14,528 bases of DNA from NCBI GenBank assembly GCA_037447655.1, contig JBBHKE010000772.1:1-14528 (forward strand), written 5' to 3'. A program made the position numbers and the translations under genes. The notes under the pieces were generated by a model, which was not told where the DNA came from, searched no databases, and saw only the letters and a program-made list of their open reading frames with translations. This DNA is from Zygnema cylindricum (Eukaryota > Streptophyta > Zygnematophyceae > Zygnematales > Zygnemataceae). Shown here one piece after another: positions 8,174-14,528 of the stretch (positions are counted from its first letter, which is position 1; every line of letters starts with the position of its first letter).

Positions 8174-9293
8174 TTGCATATATCTATCAGAATTTGACGG
8201 CCAACCCTCTTGACTGGACTTGACTATCGACGATGTGGCGCTTGACCGTCTAACGTTTTGCGACCGTAACGGACGTCTGCGATGGAATTAAAGGTTTAAG
8301 CTGCCCATCCAAATGTTTCCACGTGCAAACCGGAACGAATATATACTATATCGAAATATGTCGTGTTGCGTAGAAGTTTAGAAGACTATCCTGGCCCGCA
8401 CGGAATTGTAACTTCACTAAATGCCTGTCTCCTCAGATTTCAACACTATAAAACGTGCTTCTCCCTTCTAACTGTTAGGTTTCTATTTGGATGTTTACAA
8501 TATCATTATTTCTCTCTTGTTCCGTTTGCCATTTTTACTAATTGTATCTCTAATCAATCTTTTAAATGGTCCCTCCTTTTAATTTTAACTTACCACATAT
8601 ATATTTAGTCTTTTCTTTGTTTACCCACCATCTTTGCAATGTCCTTGTATAAAACTAAATTTCGTGTGATGTCCACTATAATTTCTCAGGTTTTTCAAAC
8701 CAAAACCAAGTGACTAACTTTATTTATATTGTATATATTTGTGGTTTGACTATCGTATGAACCTAGTGAACCTAAATGCTTGGCATGTGTATAAAGTTGG
8801 TTACTGCAATTCTTGAGGATTTAGTGGAGTTAAGTTGAAGATGCAATGCTATTTAAAATAAGTGTCGGGGATCAGGCCTAAACTTTAATCACAACTATCA
8901 AAAAGTACACCGATAACGTTAATTCTGTGTATTTAACGTGGTTTTAACTTCTAGGTGCACCGTAGTACAATGTGACCGATTTTGTTAAAAGTTTTACCAC
9001 GGTTACGATCTATTTTATTATGTGTTTATTGTTTTTTACTCCAAATGTTCATCATAATCCTTAGGCATGTACTTCATTTGACATCCAATTGCACTAACTT
9101 TTAGTGTACTTGCTCGGAATCATGTTCATAATTATTAATAGCCAATATCCCACTTGCAATGGGTAGTATTGACAATTTGGTGAGGGTGTTTGTCTTTTCC
9201 CAAATAATATTGAATCAAGTACAATAAAGTACAATGTTGTCACAAGGAATTAAGCACGTTTCATGAAGAAATGCAATCAAAGCAAATGCTTAC
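8174..9293. other. Unassigned region with promoter-like elements near 8320-8450
   Basis: No gene can be supported. It holds a CACGTG G-box at 8320-8325, an ATATATAC stretch at 8339-8346, and TATAAAA at 8447-8453 followed by a pyrimidine-rich tract. This would resemble a plus-strand promoter, but no credible coding sequence follows. A minus-strand frame at about 9100-9200 stays open for some 30 codons (KTNTLTKLSILPIASGILAI) without recognisable homology. Confidence 0.35.
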
Positions 9294-9414
9294 AACAAAA
9301 TGAGCAAAAGGCATTTCAAGTCTCTCGTTGTCACTTGAAGCTACTGACAAACCTTCAAACATAAAAGAAAATCCTCTAGTATAGAAACCATCTGTTGCAT
9401 ATTGTAAAAAATAT
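9294..9414 (-). CDS. Exon-like fragment of an unidentified gene
   Basis: On the minus strand a CAG acceptor (9417-9415) is followed by a frame open for 40 codons: YFLQYATDGFYTRGFSFMFE, then GLSVASSDNERLEMPFAHFV. It ends exactly at GTAAGC, a good donor. The composition (charged, aromatic and small residues, no simple repeats) is that of real protein. I do not recognise the family. The piece lies 1.2 kb downstream of the IVD stop, on the same strand. Together with 9376-9501 and 9599-9700 it suggests a small exon set whose frames do not join cleanly. Confidence 0.4.
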
Positions 9415-9501
9415 CTGTGTATAAGTATAACCATCTTGGGTGTCCCAAGGTACTTTTAGTCCTTTAACCAAACAAAATAAAGTCACTCGGAATGCATCAT
9501 C
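9376..9501 (-). pseudogene. Exon-like fragment with frame break, same unidentified gene
   Basis: A TTTTTTTTGTTCAG acceptor lies directly before GAT at 9501. The frame then reads DDAFRVTLFCLVKGLKVPWD, TQDGYTYTQ and on to TAG at 9378-9376. It overlaps the fragment at 9294-9414 in another frame. A one-base shift near 9415-9420, beside a T6 run, would make one exon of both (about 9294-9501). It is either a decayed exon or an indel in the assembly. Family not recognised. Confidence 0.35.
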
Positions 9502-9598
9502 CTGAACAAAAAAAATGTTACTGTTAACTTAAAAACTCATCGCATATCATTATTTCTTCTTAAATGGCAATGATTGTAACATTGCCTCTAGAATTTAC

Positions 9599-9696
9599 CC
9601 CTCAAACCTCTAATAGTATCAATAGCAGTAACTATTTTTTCTTAACACTAATTCTTTAGACCGTTTAACATCAGCCAAGATAGAAATAATAACATT

Positions 9697-9700
<4 letters not shown>
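9599..9700 (-). pseudogene. Exon-like fragment with homopolymer frame break
   Basis: The minus strand reads NVIISILADVKRSKELVLRK in one frame, then, after an A6 run at about 9633-9638, VTAIDTIRGLRG in a neighbouring frame, ending at GGGTAAAT, a possible donor. One A too many explains the break. With donor 9598 and acceptor 9502 the intervening intron would be about 97 bases, but the codon phase does not join without a further indel. The 5' side runs into the (TA)n microsatellite. Family not recognised. Confidence 0.3.

Positions 9701-9755
<55 letters not shown>
9701..9755. repeat. (TA)n microsatellite
   Basis: Uninterrupted AT dinucleotides for about 55 bases, followed by TATTTTATTTTATTT. 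Confidence 0.97.
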
Positions 9756-9758
<3 letters not shown>

Positions 9759-10119
9759 TTATTTTATTTCAGGCGTGTAGTCATGCACGACTATTGACTT
9801 AAAAAAATTTAAAAAATACTTAAAAATTTTAATTAGAAGCTGAGGAAAAGGAGAAGCTTAAAAAATTTCACTTAATTGATCATAACTATGGATAAAACAA
9901 AACATATCGACGATCCAATCTAATATTCGAACAAAGTGAAGATAGTAAAAAAAAAAAAATATAGCAAAAAAAAAGTGGAAAACAAGTTTAAATTTGAAGG
10001 AAATGGTCAAAATTCAAATATTTCTTTATATATGCATATGTAAATGTAAACAGAAACAAATCTATGTACTCAATTACTTAAAAAAAATACAAAAAATAAA
10101 CAAGATAATTGAAACATTA

Positions 10120-10150
<31 letters not shown>

Positions 10151-10490
10151 CACACACTCTAAAAAAATCCTTAACACAAATCCTTGCAGAAATTCTAATC
10201 CGTCTGTACAAAAATTTCACATGAAAAAAAGTACCCACTTTGTACACCGCCTGTTTGAAATATAATCAAAACAACGCCATTATCTTTTCCAATTTTTTTT
10301 ATTAATTTTTTCCCCTCTACAATTTCTTACAAAACCTACTCCCATCTGTACAAAAAGTATACAGAAAAATATCACACACGTTCGAAACGTTGAGAAAAAC
10401 TTCGTGTTTTCGTTTTTTTTTCCTTTTTGTCGTTTTTTTCGTCCTTTTTAGTTTTTTTGTTTCCTTACAAACCTTTCAGTCCTCGTCGTA
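9756..10490. other. AT-rich intergenic and probable IVD 3' flank
   Basis: No gene is visible. It contains A-runs and an A18 tract joined to (CA)n at 10119-10157. AATAAA on the minus strand (10303-10298), about 300 bases after the IVD stop, is a possible poly(A) signal. Open frames here are due to homopolymers. Confidence 0.5.
10119..10157. repeat. A18 plus (CA)n microsatellite
   Basis: Eighteen A residues run directly into about ten CA dinucleotides. Confidence 0.95.
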
Positions 10491-10494
10491 TTTC

Positions 10495-10578
10495 TTTCAG
10501 AACTTGTCGACCAATAACGTCTCTTTAAATTCAATCACATTCCAGCTCAAATTTCTCACACTTTCGCATCTTTTTGTT
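10495..10578 (-). pseudogene. Decayed copy of the 3' half of the IVD last exon
   Basis: On the minus strand this stretch aligns with 10612-10700 of the true last exon. GGTCGACAA and CTGAAAG/TTGAAAG are kept, GAGACGTTATTGGTCGAC matches AGACTCGTCATCGGTCGAC, and GAGAAATT matches ACGAAATT. No intact frame remains; the region coding GAGTSEIRR is scrambled. It lies within the probable 3' untranslated region, about 120 bases downstream of the corresponding functional sequence. Confidence 0.6.
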
Positions 10579-10609
10579 TTATGTTTTTTTGTTTTCAAAC
10601 ATTTTTTTT

Positions 10610-10759
10610 TCACTCTGTTTCTTTCAAAAGTTGTCGACCGATGACGAGTCTTCGAATTTCACTTGTTCCGGCCCCAATTTCGTATAGTTTTGCGTCTCTC
10701 AAAAGTCGACCCGTCGAGTAATCGTTTATATACCCATTTCCTCCCAAACATTGAATCGC
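10610..10759 (-). CDS. IVD: IVD last exon with stop codon
   Basis: The acceptor CAG is at 10762-10760. Fifty codons including the TGA at 10612-10610: [49 protein letters not shown]. It contains the C-terminal ACAD helices. The QCLGGNGY loop contacts FAD of the partner subunit in this family, and [11 protein letters not shown] lies at the active site. The end, shortly after IGRQL, is normal for plant-type IVD. Confidence 0.95.
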   Translation of the reverse strand, partial: AIQCLGGNGYINDYSTGRLLRDAKLYEIGAGTSEIRRLVIGRQLLKETE

Positions 10760-12294
10760 CTGAAAATGCCCCTCCACATTAATTTGAGAAAGTTATATAT
10801 TGTTTTTATTATTGTTACTTAATTCTTATCATTAGTATAATAATATCGTTATTTACTGGATTATATGATGATTATTATTGCTTGAAATTGTTTATATACC
10901 CATTTCCTCCCAAACATTGAATCGCCTGAAATGCCCCTCCTGCACATTATTTTGAGAAGGTTATACATTATTTTTTATATTATTATTACATTATAATTTA
11001 TCATTATAATGATACTAGCTTATTATTACTATATTACATCATTATAATTCTTATTGTTGGATAATTGTACATTACATCGACTAGAATTTCCCCTCCATAA
11101 TATTATTAATATTACTATATTTATTTATTTATTATTATAATTATTATTGTTATAAAAACATAAAGAAACACTACCATATAATATATTATTATTATGTATC
11201 AGTGTTATGGACTCCCGGAACTGTCAAACACTACTTCATAAGATTCACAGTTTTTTGTGACACTTTTTCGTTTTTTTTGGAAAAATAAAATGTTAAAATG
11301 CAAATTACGTCCACTCATAAACTTTCATTATAGCTCCTAAAAAAGCCTAAAAAAGAAAAAAAATGGAAAATTATTAAATAAAAAATACCTGCAAAGCCAT
11401 TTGAGTGGCATTTTCTGCTGCATACAATATCACAGCGGCACAATCCTGCAAAATTCAAGTAAAAAAATAATAATAATAAGAGATAAAAAGGAAATAAATA
11501 AAGAAATAAATAAACTCCCCCTTCCCCTCTTTCTCCTCCTACCCCTCCCCTTCCGCTCTCCCCCTAACCCTCCCTTCCCATCCCTCTCTCTCTCTCCCTC
11601 CCCCCCTCCCCACCTTCCTGTCCACATGGCCTGCATCGCAGCTTCTGGCCACAGAGTATACGAAACATCTGAACTCCCCCCCGAACAAAAAACGTTTTTA
11701 ATAATCAAAAAACTAATAATAAATAAATAAACAAAATAAAATAAGCATGAGACCAAAAAGCATATACTAAAAATCGGTTTGTTTTTTTCCACTACCCTGC
11801 CCATCGTTATTATTAAAGTTAAAAGAAAAAATTAGGGTAATTAATTTTAATGTTTTTTAACGCTATTTTTGCGTATCGGTGTTAGAAAAAAAAATCATTA
11901 TTAGAGTTAAAAGAAAAATTAGCGCAATAAGAGCTAATCTCATATTATTAACGCTATTTTGTGTGTGAGTGAGGAAATAATAAAAATCATTAACCCAGGT
12001 TAGTTAATTAATTTTGGTCCCAGGTTTTCGTTTTTTTGGGTGTTTTTTTTTTTTTCCTGTGTGTGTGTGTGTGTTTTTTTTTTTAAAAACATCAAAGAAA
12101 GGCATAAAAAGAAAAGAAAACATGAAAAAAAAACAAACAAACAAACGAACAAAAGAGATTTTCTTTCATTTCTTTGCTTATGATTGGTTTTTTTTTCTTT
12201 CTCACCGTGACGTTTGTAACGCGGTGTACATATCTGCCAATTTTCCCTGCCCCCCCCCCCAAAAAAAAAAAATACATCAACGAAAATAAAAAAT

Positions 12295-12384
<90 letters not shown>

Positions 12385-14528
12385 CAATTCGCATTAATTT
12401 ATTTTCCCAAACTGTTCTCTGGGAAACGCGGGAGTAATGAATCCATACAAGCCCCCATTACACCTAGAGGCCCCCCAAACCAAATTGATGTCCAGACCTC
12501 ATCATTAATTCCTTTGAGAATAAGGACTATGATGACAATAATATTATCTGAGTGGAGTGAGTGGAGTGGAGTGGAGTTGAGTGGAGTGGAGGAGTGGAGA
12601 TGGAAGGAGTGGAAGGAAAGGAAAGGGAGGGATCTTCAGGACTTCAAGACTTTTTAGGACTTTTATAGTTTTTTAGGACTTTTATAGTTTTTTAGGACTT
12701 TTCTAGGAATTCCAGGAATATTTTACAACTTTTTTAGGATTTTTTTAGAATTTTTTAGGACTTTTTTTGGACTTTTTTTGGACTTTTTAGGACTACATTT
12801 ACAACCGTTTAAGGACTTTTTTAGCACTTTATAAGACTTCTTTACCACTTTTTAGCACTTTTTCAGGAATTTTTCAGGACTTTTTTAAGACTTTTTTTAC
12901 GACTTTTTGAGGACTTTTTTTCCTTTCCAATATAGGCCAGAGTCTCTCCAGACCCAATCGCTGCCCTTGAGACATAAAGGTAGGGGCTAGGAGAGATTTG
13001 TAGGGATTTTCAGTATCTAAATATTGTGGATTTGGTCTCTCCCTCTATCCCCCATTTTGACTAATTTGGTATCGCAAATTTTTTTCCTACCTTTTCCCTC
13101 TTCACCGAGGATATTCTCTTTAGGAACGTAACAATTTTCGAAAACTAGTTCACATCTGCAAAAACATATATTGTACCCTCCCACTCCCTCCCCCCTCCTC
13201 CCCCCAAAAAAAGTCAATCTCACTCTCCCCCTTCCTCATTTAAACCTTCTCCCTCGCTCCCCACTCTTAATAGTTTCATAAACCCTAAAAAAAGAGTGAC
13301 AAGCTCACTCCCTTTGAGAGCTTCATTAAGTTTTTTATCCATTTTTTATGGGGAGGAACGTAAAAACTTTGTGAAAAATAATTTTCCAACTCAAATAAAA
13401 TTAAACATCACTCCTAAAGTGGATTAAAAAAAAACAAAAAAACATGTCACAAAACACAAAATTAACCAGACCAAAAAAAAGAAAAAAATATTCTAGCTCA
13501 CTTAAACATTTCAACAACATATAAAAAAACTTTTTACCTCCCTTTAAACCCCTTCAACTGTGATATATCAGTATAACCGCTGATTAAATCGTGTTTTACA
13601 GAAAAATCAACCGCAGTTTAAACACAGTTTAACCACACTTTAGACAATTTAACCACAGTTTAACCACCATTTCACATATTTTAAACAATCTAACCACAGT
13701 TAAAACACAATATAAACATCTTAGAACACAACTTAAACATACGCTTATGGTAATTCAAACAAAAAATAAACACAAAATAAACAGAATCTAAACACAATCT
13801 AGACGTTTTAAGCACAGTTTAACCGCAATATAAACGGGTTTAGTTTTCAACTTACGTATCACTCCCCCTCATCCCAAGTTTATCCAATTTCTGGGCCGTA
13901 CTGAACCCCTCCATTCCTTTTTCCACAATAAAAGCGGTAATTCCTTTTGACCCCCCTTTGGGATCAGTTTTGGCGTATACCACCTGATACCAATTTTGCC
14001 AACCTCATCTATTTTAGCCATATTACTTCATTTACATTTTTCTACTCAAATTGATCATCTTATCTATCCCTTTTTACTCACTTTTAACATTTTGAACATA
14101 ATCACCCGGTTCGACCCATTTTTCAATCATTTTATCAACCTCCATTAGACATAGTTTTTTCACTCTAGTGATTTAAATAATCAATCATAATTAAATCATA
14201 TGAATTTGTAATGTTAAAAATGACTTTACATTTATTTCCGGGTACTTTTAGAATTTGAAACACATGTCAAGTTAGTTTTTAAAATCATTTGCAGAATTTT
14301 TGTCACTTACACTCGGTTTCAAAGTAACAAATCAAAATTCTTTATGAAGCCACTGATTAAAACATTTTTTAACGTTACAAATTCTTATTATTTAACAGAT
14401 TAAGATTAAAAAAATCACCAGAGTGGAGGCTGAGGGCCCATTTGTACACCACATTTTTGTCCCATTCAATAAAAATCCTCCGTCTTCTTTTTTTTCGGCG
14501 CGGCATCTCATGCTCACCACATCCGATC
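10610..14528 (-). CDS. IVD: Isovaleryl-CoA dehydrogenase gene, 3' part, eight exons visible
   Basis: IVD is a mitochondrial FAD enzyme of leucine breakdown. It oxidises isovaleryl-CoA to 3-methylcrotonyl-CoA and passes electrons to ETF. Translating the minus strand and joining exons by GT..AG sites gives, in order, [163 protein letters not shown] and [20 protein letters not shown], then a TGA stop. This covers roughly the C-terminal two thirds of the family; the N-terminus lies beyond 14528. [11 protein letters not shown], with no glutamate at the MCAD catalytic position, fits IVD. The exon at about 12374-12513 is damaged, so the gene may be dead or mis-assembled there. Confidence 0.9.
10800..11220. 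other. AT-rich last intron of IVD
   Basis: Apart from the duplicated exon part at 10890-10970 it is almost only TTATTA-type sequence. No other gene is visible. Confidence 0.6.
10875..10925 (-). pseudogene. IVD: Duplicated 5' part of the IVD last exon with acceptor
   Basis: The block 10890-10970 repeats 10724-10805 with few differences. It includes the acceptor GGCATTTCAG and the first 12 codons ([12 protein letters not shown]), which are base-identical. It then diverges and stops after NFKQ at TAA 10877-10875. Because it is the first acceptor met after exon 11389-11445, its use would give a protein lacking the last 37 residues. It may be a decoy exon or a harmless duplication. Confidence 0.8.
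11389..11445 (-). CDS. IVD: IVD exon: [19 protein letters not shown]
   Basis: It is bounded by AATTTTGCAG (11448-11446) and GTATTT (11388 down). Nineteen codons, phase 0 at both ends. It matches the family block K-DCAG.IL.AAE.ATQVALQ-AIQC. The next intron is 629 bases to the functional last exon, or 463 bases to the duplicated acceptor at 10926. Confidence 0.95.
11516..11613. repeat. C/T-rich tract (purine-rich on the IVD strand)
   Basis: A polypyrimidine stretch of about 100 bases on the plus strand (CCCTCCCC, CTCTCTCTCTC). In the IVD transcript it would be G/A-rich, directly downstream of the 11614 donor. Confidence 0.85.
11614..11668 (-). CDS. IVD: IVD exon: [18 protein letters not shown]
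   Basis: It follows a CAG acceptor (11671-11669). One base completes Arg, then come 18 codons, [18 protein letters not shown], ending at GTGGGG, phase 0. In the family this reads SRSYVYSVARDCDNGKVDPK. Directly after the donor comes a G-rich purine tract of about 100 bases (11516-11610 on this strand), so the donor is embedded in GGGGAGGG. Intron 168 bases. Confidence 0.93.
11810..11965. repeat. Diverged direct repeat in IVD intron
   Basis: TTA(A/G)AGTTAAAAGAAAAA..TTAG and the following TTAACGCTATTTT occur twice, about 85 bases apart (11813-11873 and 11900-11962). No coding content. Confidence 0.65.
12206..12246 (-). CDS. IVD: IVD exon: [13 protein letters not shown](R)
   Basis: This 41-base exon follows CAG (12249-12247). 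It encodes [13 protein letters not shown] plus CG, then GTGAGA donor, phase 2; the split codon CG|A gives Arg. The acceptor is preceded on the minus strand by T12 then G11, an unusual arrangement with a G-run between the pyrimidine tract and the AG. Alternatively CAG is coding (Gln of [10 protein letters not shown]) and the exon starts further upstream, but no alternative AG lies close by. Confidence 0.85.
12296..12381. repeat. 86-base A-run (A55 C A30)
   Basis: On the plus strand 55 A residues, one C, then 30 A residues. It abuts the damaged IVD exon and sits where its 3' end and donor should be. Homopolymers of this length are poorly resolved by sequencing, so the true length is uncertain. 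Confidence 0.95.
12374..12513 (-). pseudogene. IVD: IVD exon with multiple deletions, catalytic region damaged
   Basis: Its position and content correspond to the exon that should encode VYVLMSGLDLERLVLA through REQFGK and EFQLIQ. Three different frames are needed: LMM then S (12508-12499), GLDINLV (12498-12478), [16 protein letters not shown] (12476-12429), and REQFGK (12420-12403). Compared with the family, bases are missing at the exon start (VYV), at MSG, at ER (replaced by N), between LV and GGP (LA lost), and at the YVxQ segment. EFQLIQ and the donor are unreadable where the A-run starts at 12381. The glutamate of GLDxERL is the catalytic base of IVD; it is gone here. It is either a decayed exon or an assembly error beside an 86-base homopolymer. 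Confidence 0.75.
12550..12925. repeat. GAGTG and AGGACTTTTT degenerate minisatellites in IVD intron
   Basis: Bases 12551-12625 are (GTGGA)n-like. Bases 12640-12920 repeat a 10-13-base unit, AGGACTTTTT with variable T length, about twenty times. On the IVD strand this reads AAAAAGTCCT. Confidence 0.9.
13091..13155 (-). CDS. IVD: IVD exon: [21 protein letters not shown]
   Basis: The acceptor is TTTTTGCAG (13158-13156). One base completes the Thr codon, then come [17 protein letters not shown] and EEGK. A single G remains before GTAGGA, phase 1, so the next exon should begin by completing Gly (GKG-VYVLMSGLD in the family). ELVFENC.VP..NILG is one of the most conserved ACAD blocks. The local open frame extending to 13223 is the same exon read through into both introns. 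Confidence 0.95.
13560..13845. repeat. TTTAA(A/C)CACAG degenerate minisatellite in IVD intron
   Basis: Units of about 11 bases, TTTAACCACAG with variants TTTAAACACAG, AATATAAACA and TCTAAACACAA, recur some twenty times. It ends only a few bases before the donor of the 13856 exon. Confidence 0.85.
13856..13983 (-). CDS. IVD: IVD exon: VVYAKTD...LGMRGSD(T)
   Basis: It begins after GGTATCAG and runs 42 codons plus two bases: [20 protein letters not shown] then [22 protein letters not shown]. It ends AC followed by GTAAGT, a consensus donor, phase 2. The split codon AC|A gives Thr when joined to the next exon (T-CELVFENC). The acceptor phase 0 matches the previous exon. The downstream intron (700 bases) contains the TTTAAACACAGT minisatellite. 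Confidence 0.95.
14419..14528 (-). CDS. IVD: IVD exon, window-truncated: SDVVSM...NGPSASTL
   Basis: The frame is GA|TCG GAT GTG GTG. It encodes [17 protein letters not shown] then [19 protein letters not shown], 36 codons. It ends at CTG followed by GTGATT (donor 14418-14417), phase 0. SDVV..CRAE..GG..LNG.KMW.TNGP is the acyl-CoA dehydrogenase middle-domain signature that follows the SEPGSGSD motif, which is cut off by the window edge. The intron to the next exon is 435 bases. Confidence 0.93.

Noticed and set aside
8363-8608. 81-codon plus-strand frame after a TATA-like and G-box region
   Set aside because: No family recognised, the tail is F/L/I-rich AT sequence, and the promoter motifs are common by chance.
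9415-9431. A 17-base GT..AG micro-intron (GTTATACTTATACACAG)
   Set aside because: Such tiny introns are known only in special genomes, and all other introns here are over 95 bases. A one-base frame break is simpler.
10390-10644. 84-codon plus-strand frame
   Set aside because: It is antisense to the IVD last exon and its downstream decayed copy, and rich in F from T-runs.
11401-11804. Open frames of 109 (+) and 124 (-) codons
   Set aside because: They run through IVD exons and introns in wrong frames plus the C/T-rich tract.
12092-12437. Phenylalanine-rich (-) and lysine-rich (+) frames
   Set aside because: They are translations of the 86-base A-run and nearby A/T tracts. Only the IVD exon at 12206-12246 is real here, and it reads in another way.
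1-14528. CRISPR array, bacterial operon, tRNA or rRNA
   Set aside because: No regular repeat-spacer structure, no cloverleaf or conserved rRNA blocks seen, and spliced eukaryotic exons are present.

Overview
This is an AT-rich, low-complexity stretch of eukaryotic nuclear DNA. Genes are split into short exons with GT..AG introns, and there are hAT-type DNA transposon relics, an LTR retrotransposon remnant, a MITE and many micro- and minisatellites. Nothing looks bacterial. The clearest gene is a minus-strand isovaleryl-CoA dehydrogenase whose wording ([44 protein letters not shown]) is closer to plant-type IVD than to the human enzyme. The long terminal repeat starts TGTTGGGATA in its probable orientation, as many plant Copia LTRs do. 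A green-lineage or other algal/protist genome fits best, but the species cannot be fixed from the sequence.

Layout. Bases 1-538 hold most of a MITE-like element whose better copy lies at 7682-8170. Bases 914-2755 (+) and 3408-6410 (-) are two decayed copies of one BED-finger/hAT transposase element in inverted orientation; they share about 1.8 kb as a large imperfect inverted repeat. The minus copy is split by a 664-bp solo LTR (4349-5012) with TG..CA ends and a perfect 5-bp target duplication, GAGTA. Bases 6480-7681 hold two clusters of TATATCG motifs around an ACTAGT/AGCAGC minisatellite. Bases 8174-9290 are unassigned. Bases 9294-9700 contain a frame-broken, exon-like, minus-strand coding remnant of unknown identity. 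Bases 10610-14528 are the 3' part of the IVD gene; its 5' exons lie beyond the right edge.

IVD can be read exon by exon in this order: 14528-14419, 13983-13856, 13155-13091, about 12513-12374, 12246-12206, 11668-11614, 11445-11389 and 10759-10610 (stop TGA). All splice phases agree except around the fourth exon. That exon, which should carry the catalytic glutamate, is riddled with small deletions and lies against an 86-base A-run. The last exon has a second copy of its acceptor and first 12 codons upstream, and a decayed copy of its 3' half downstream. Introns are filled with family-specific low-complexity repeats. The gene is therefore either recently dead or locally mis-assembled at one exon; the sequence alone cannot decide.
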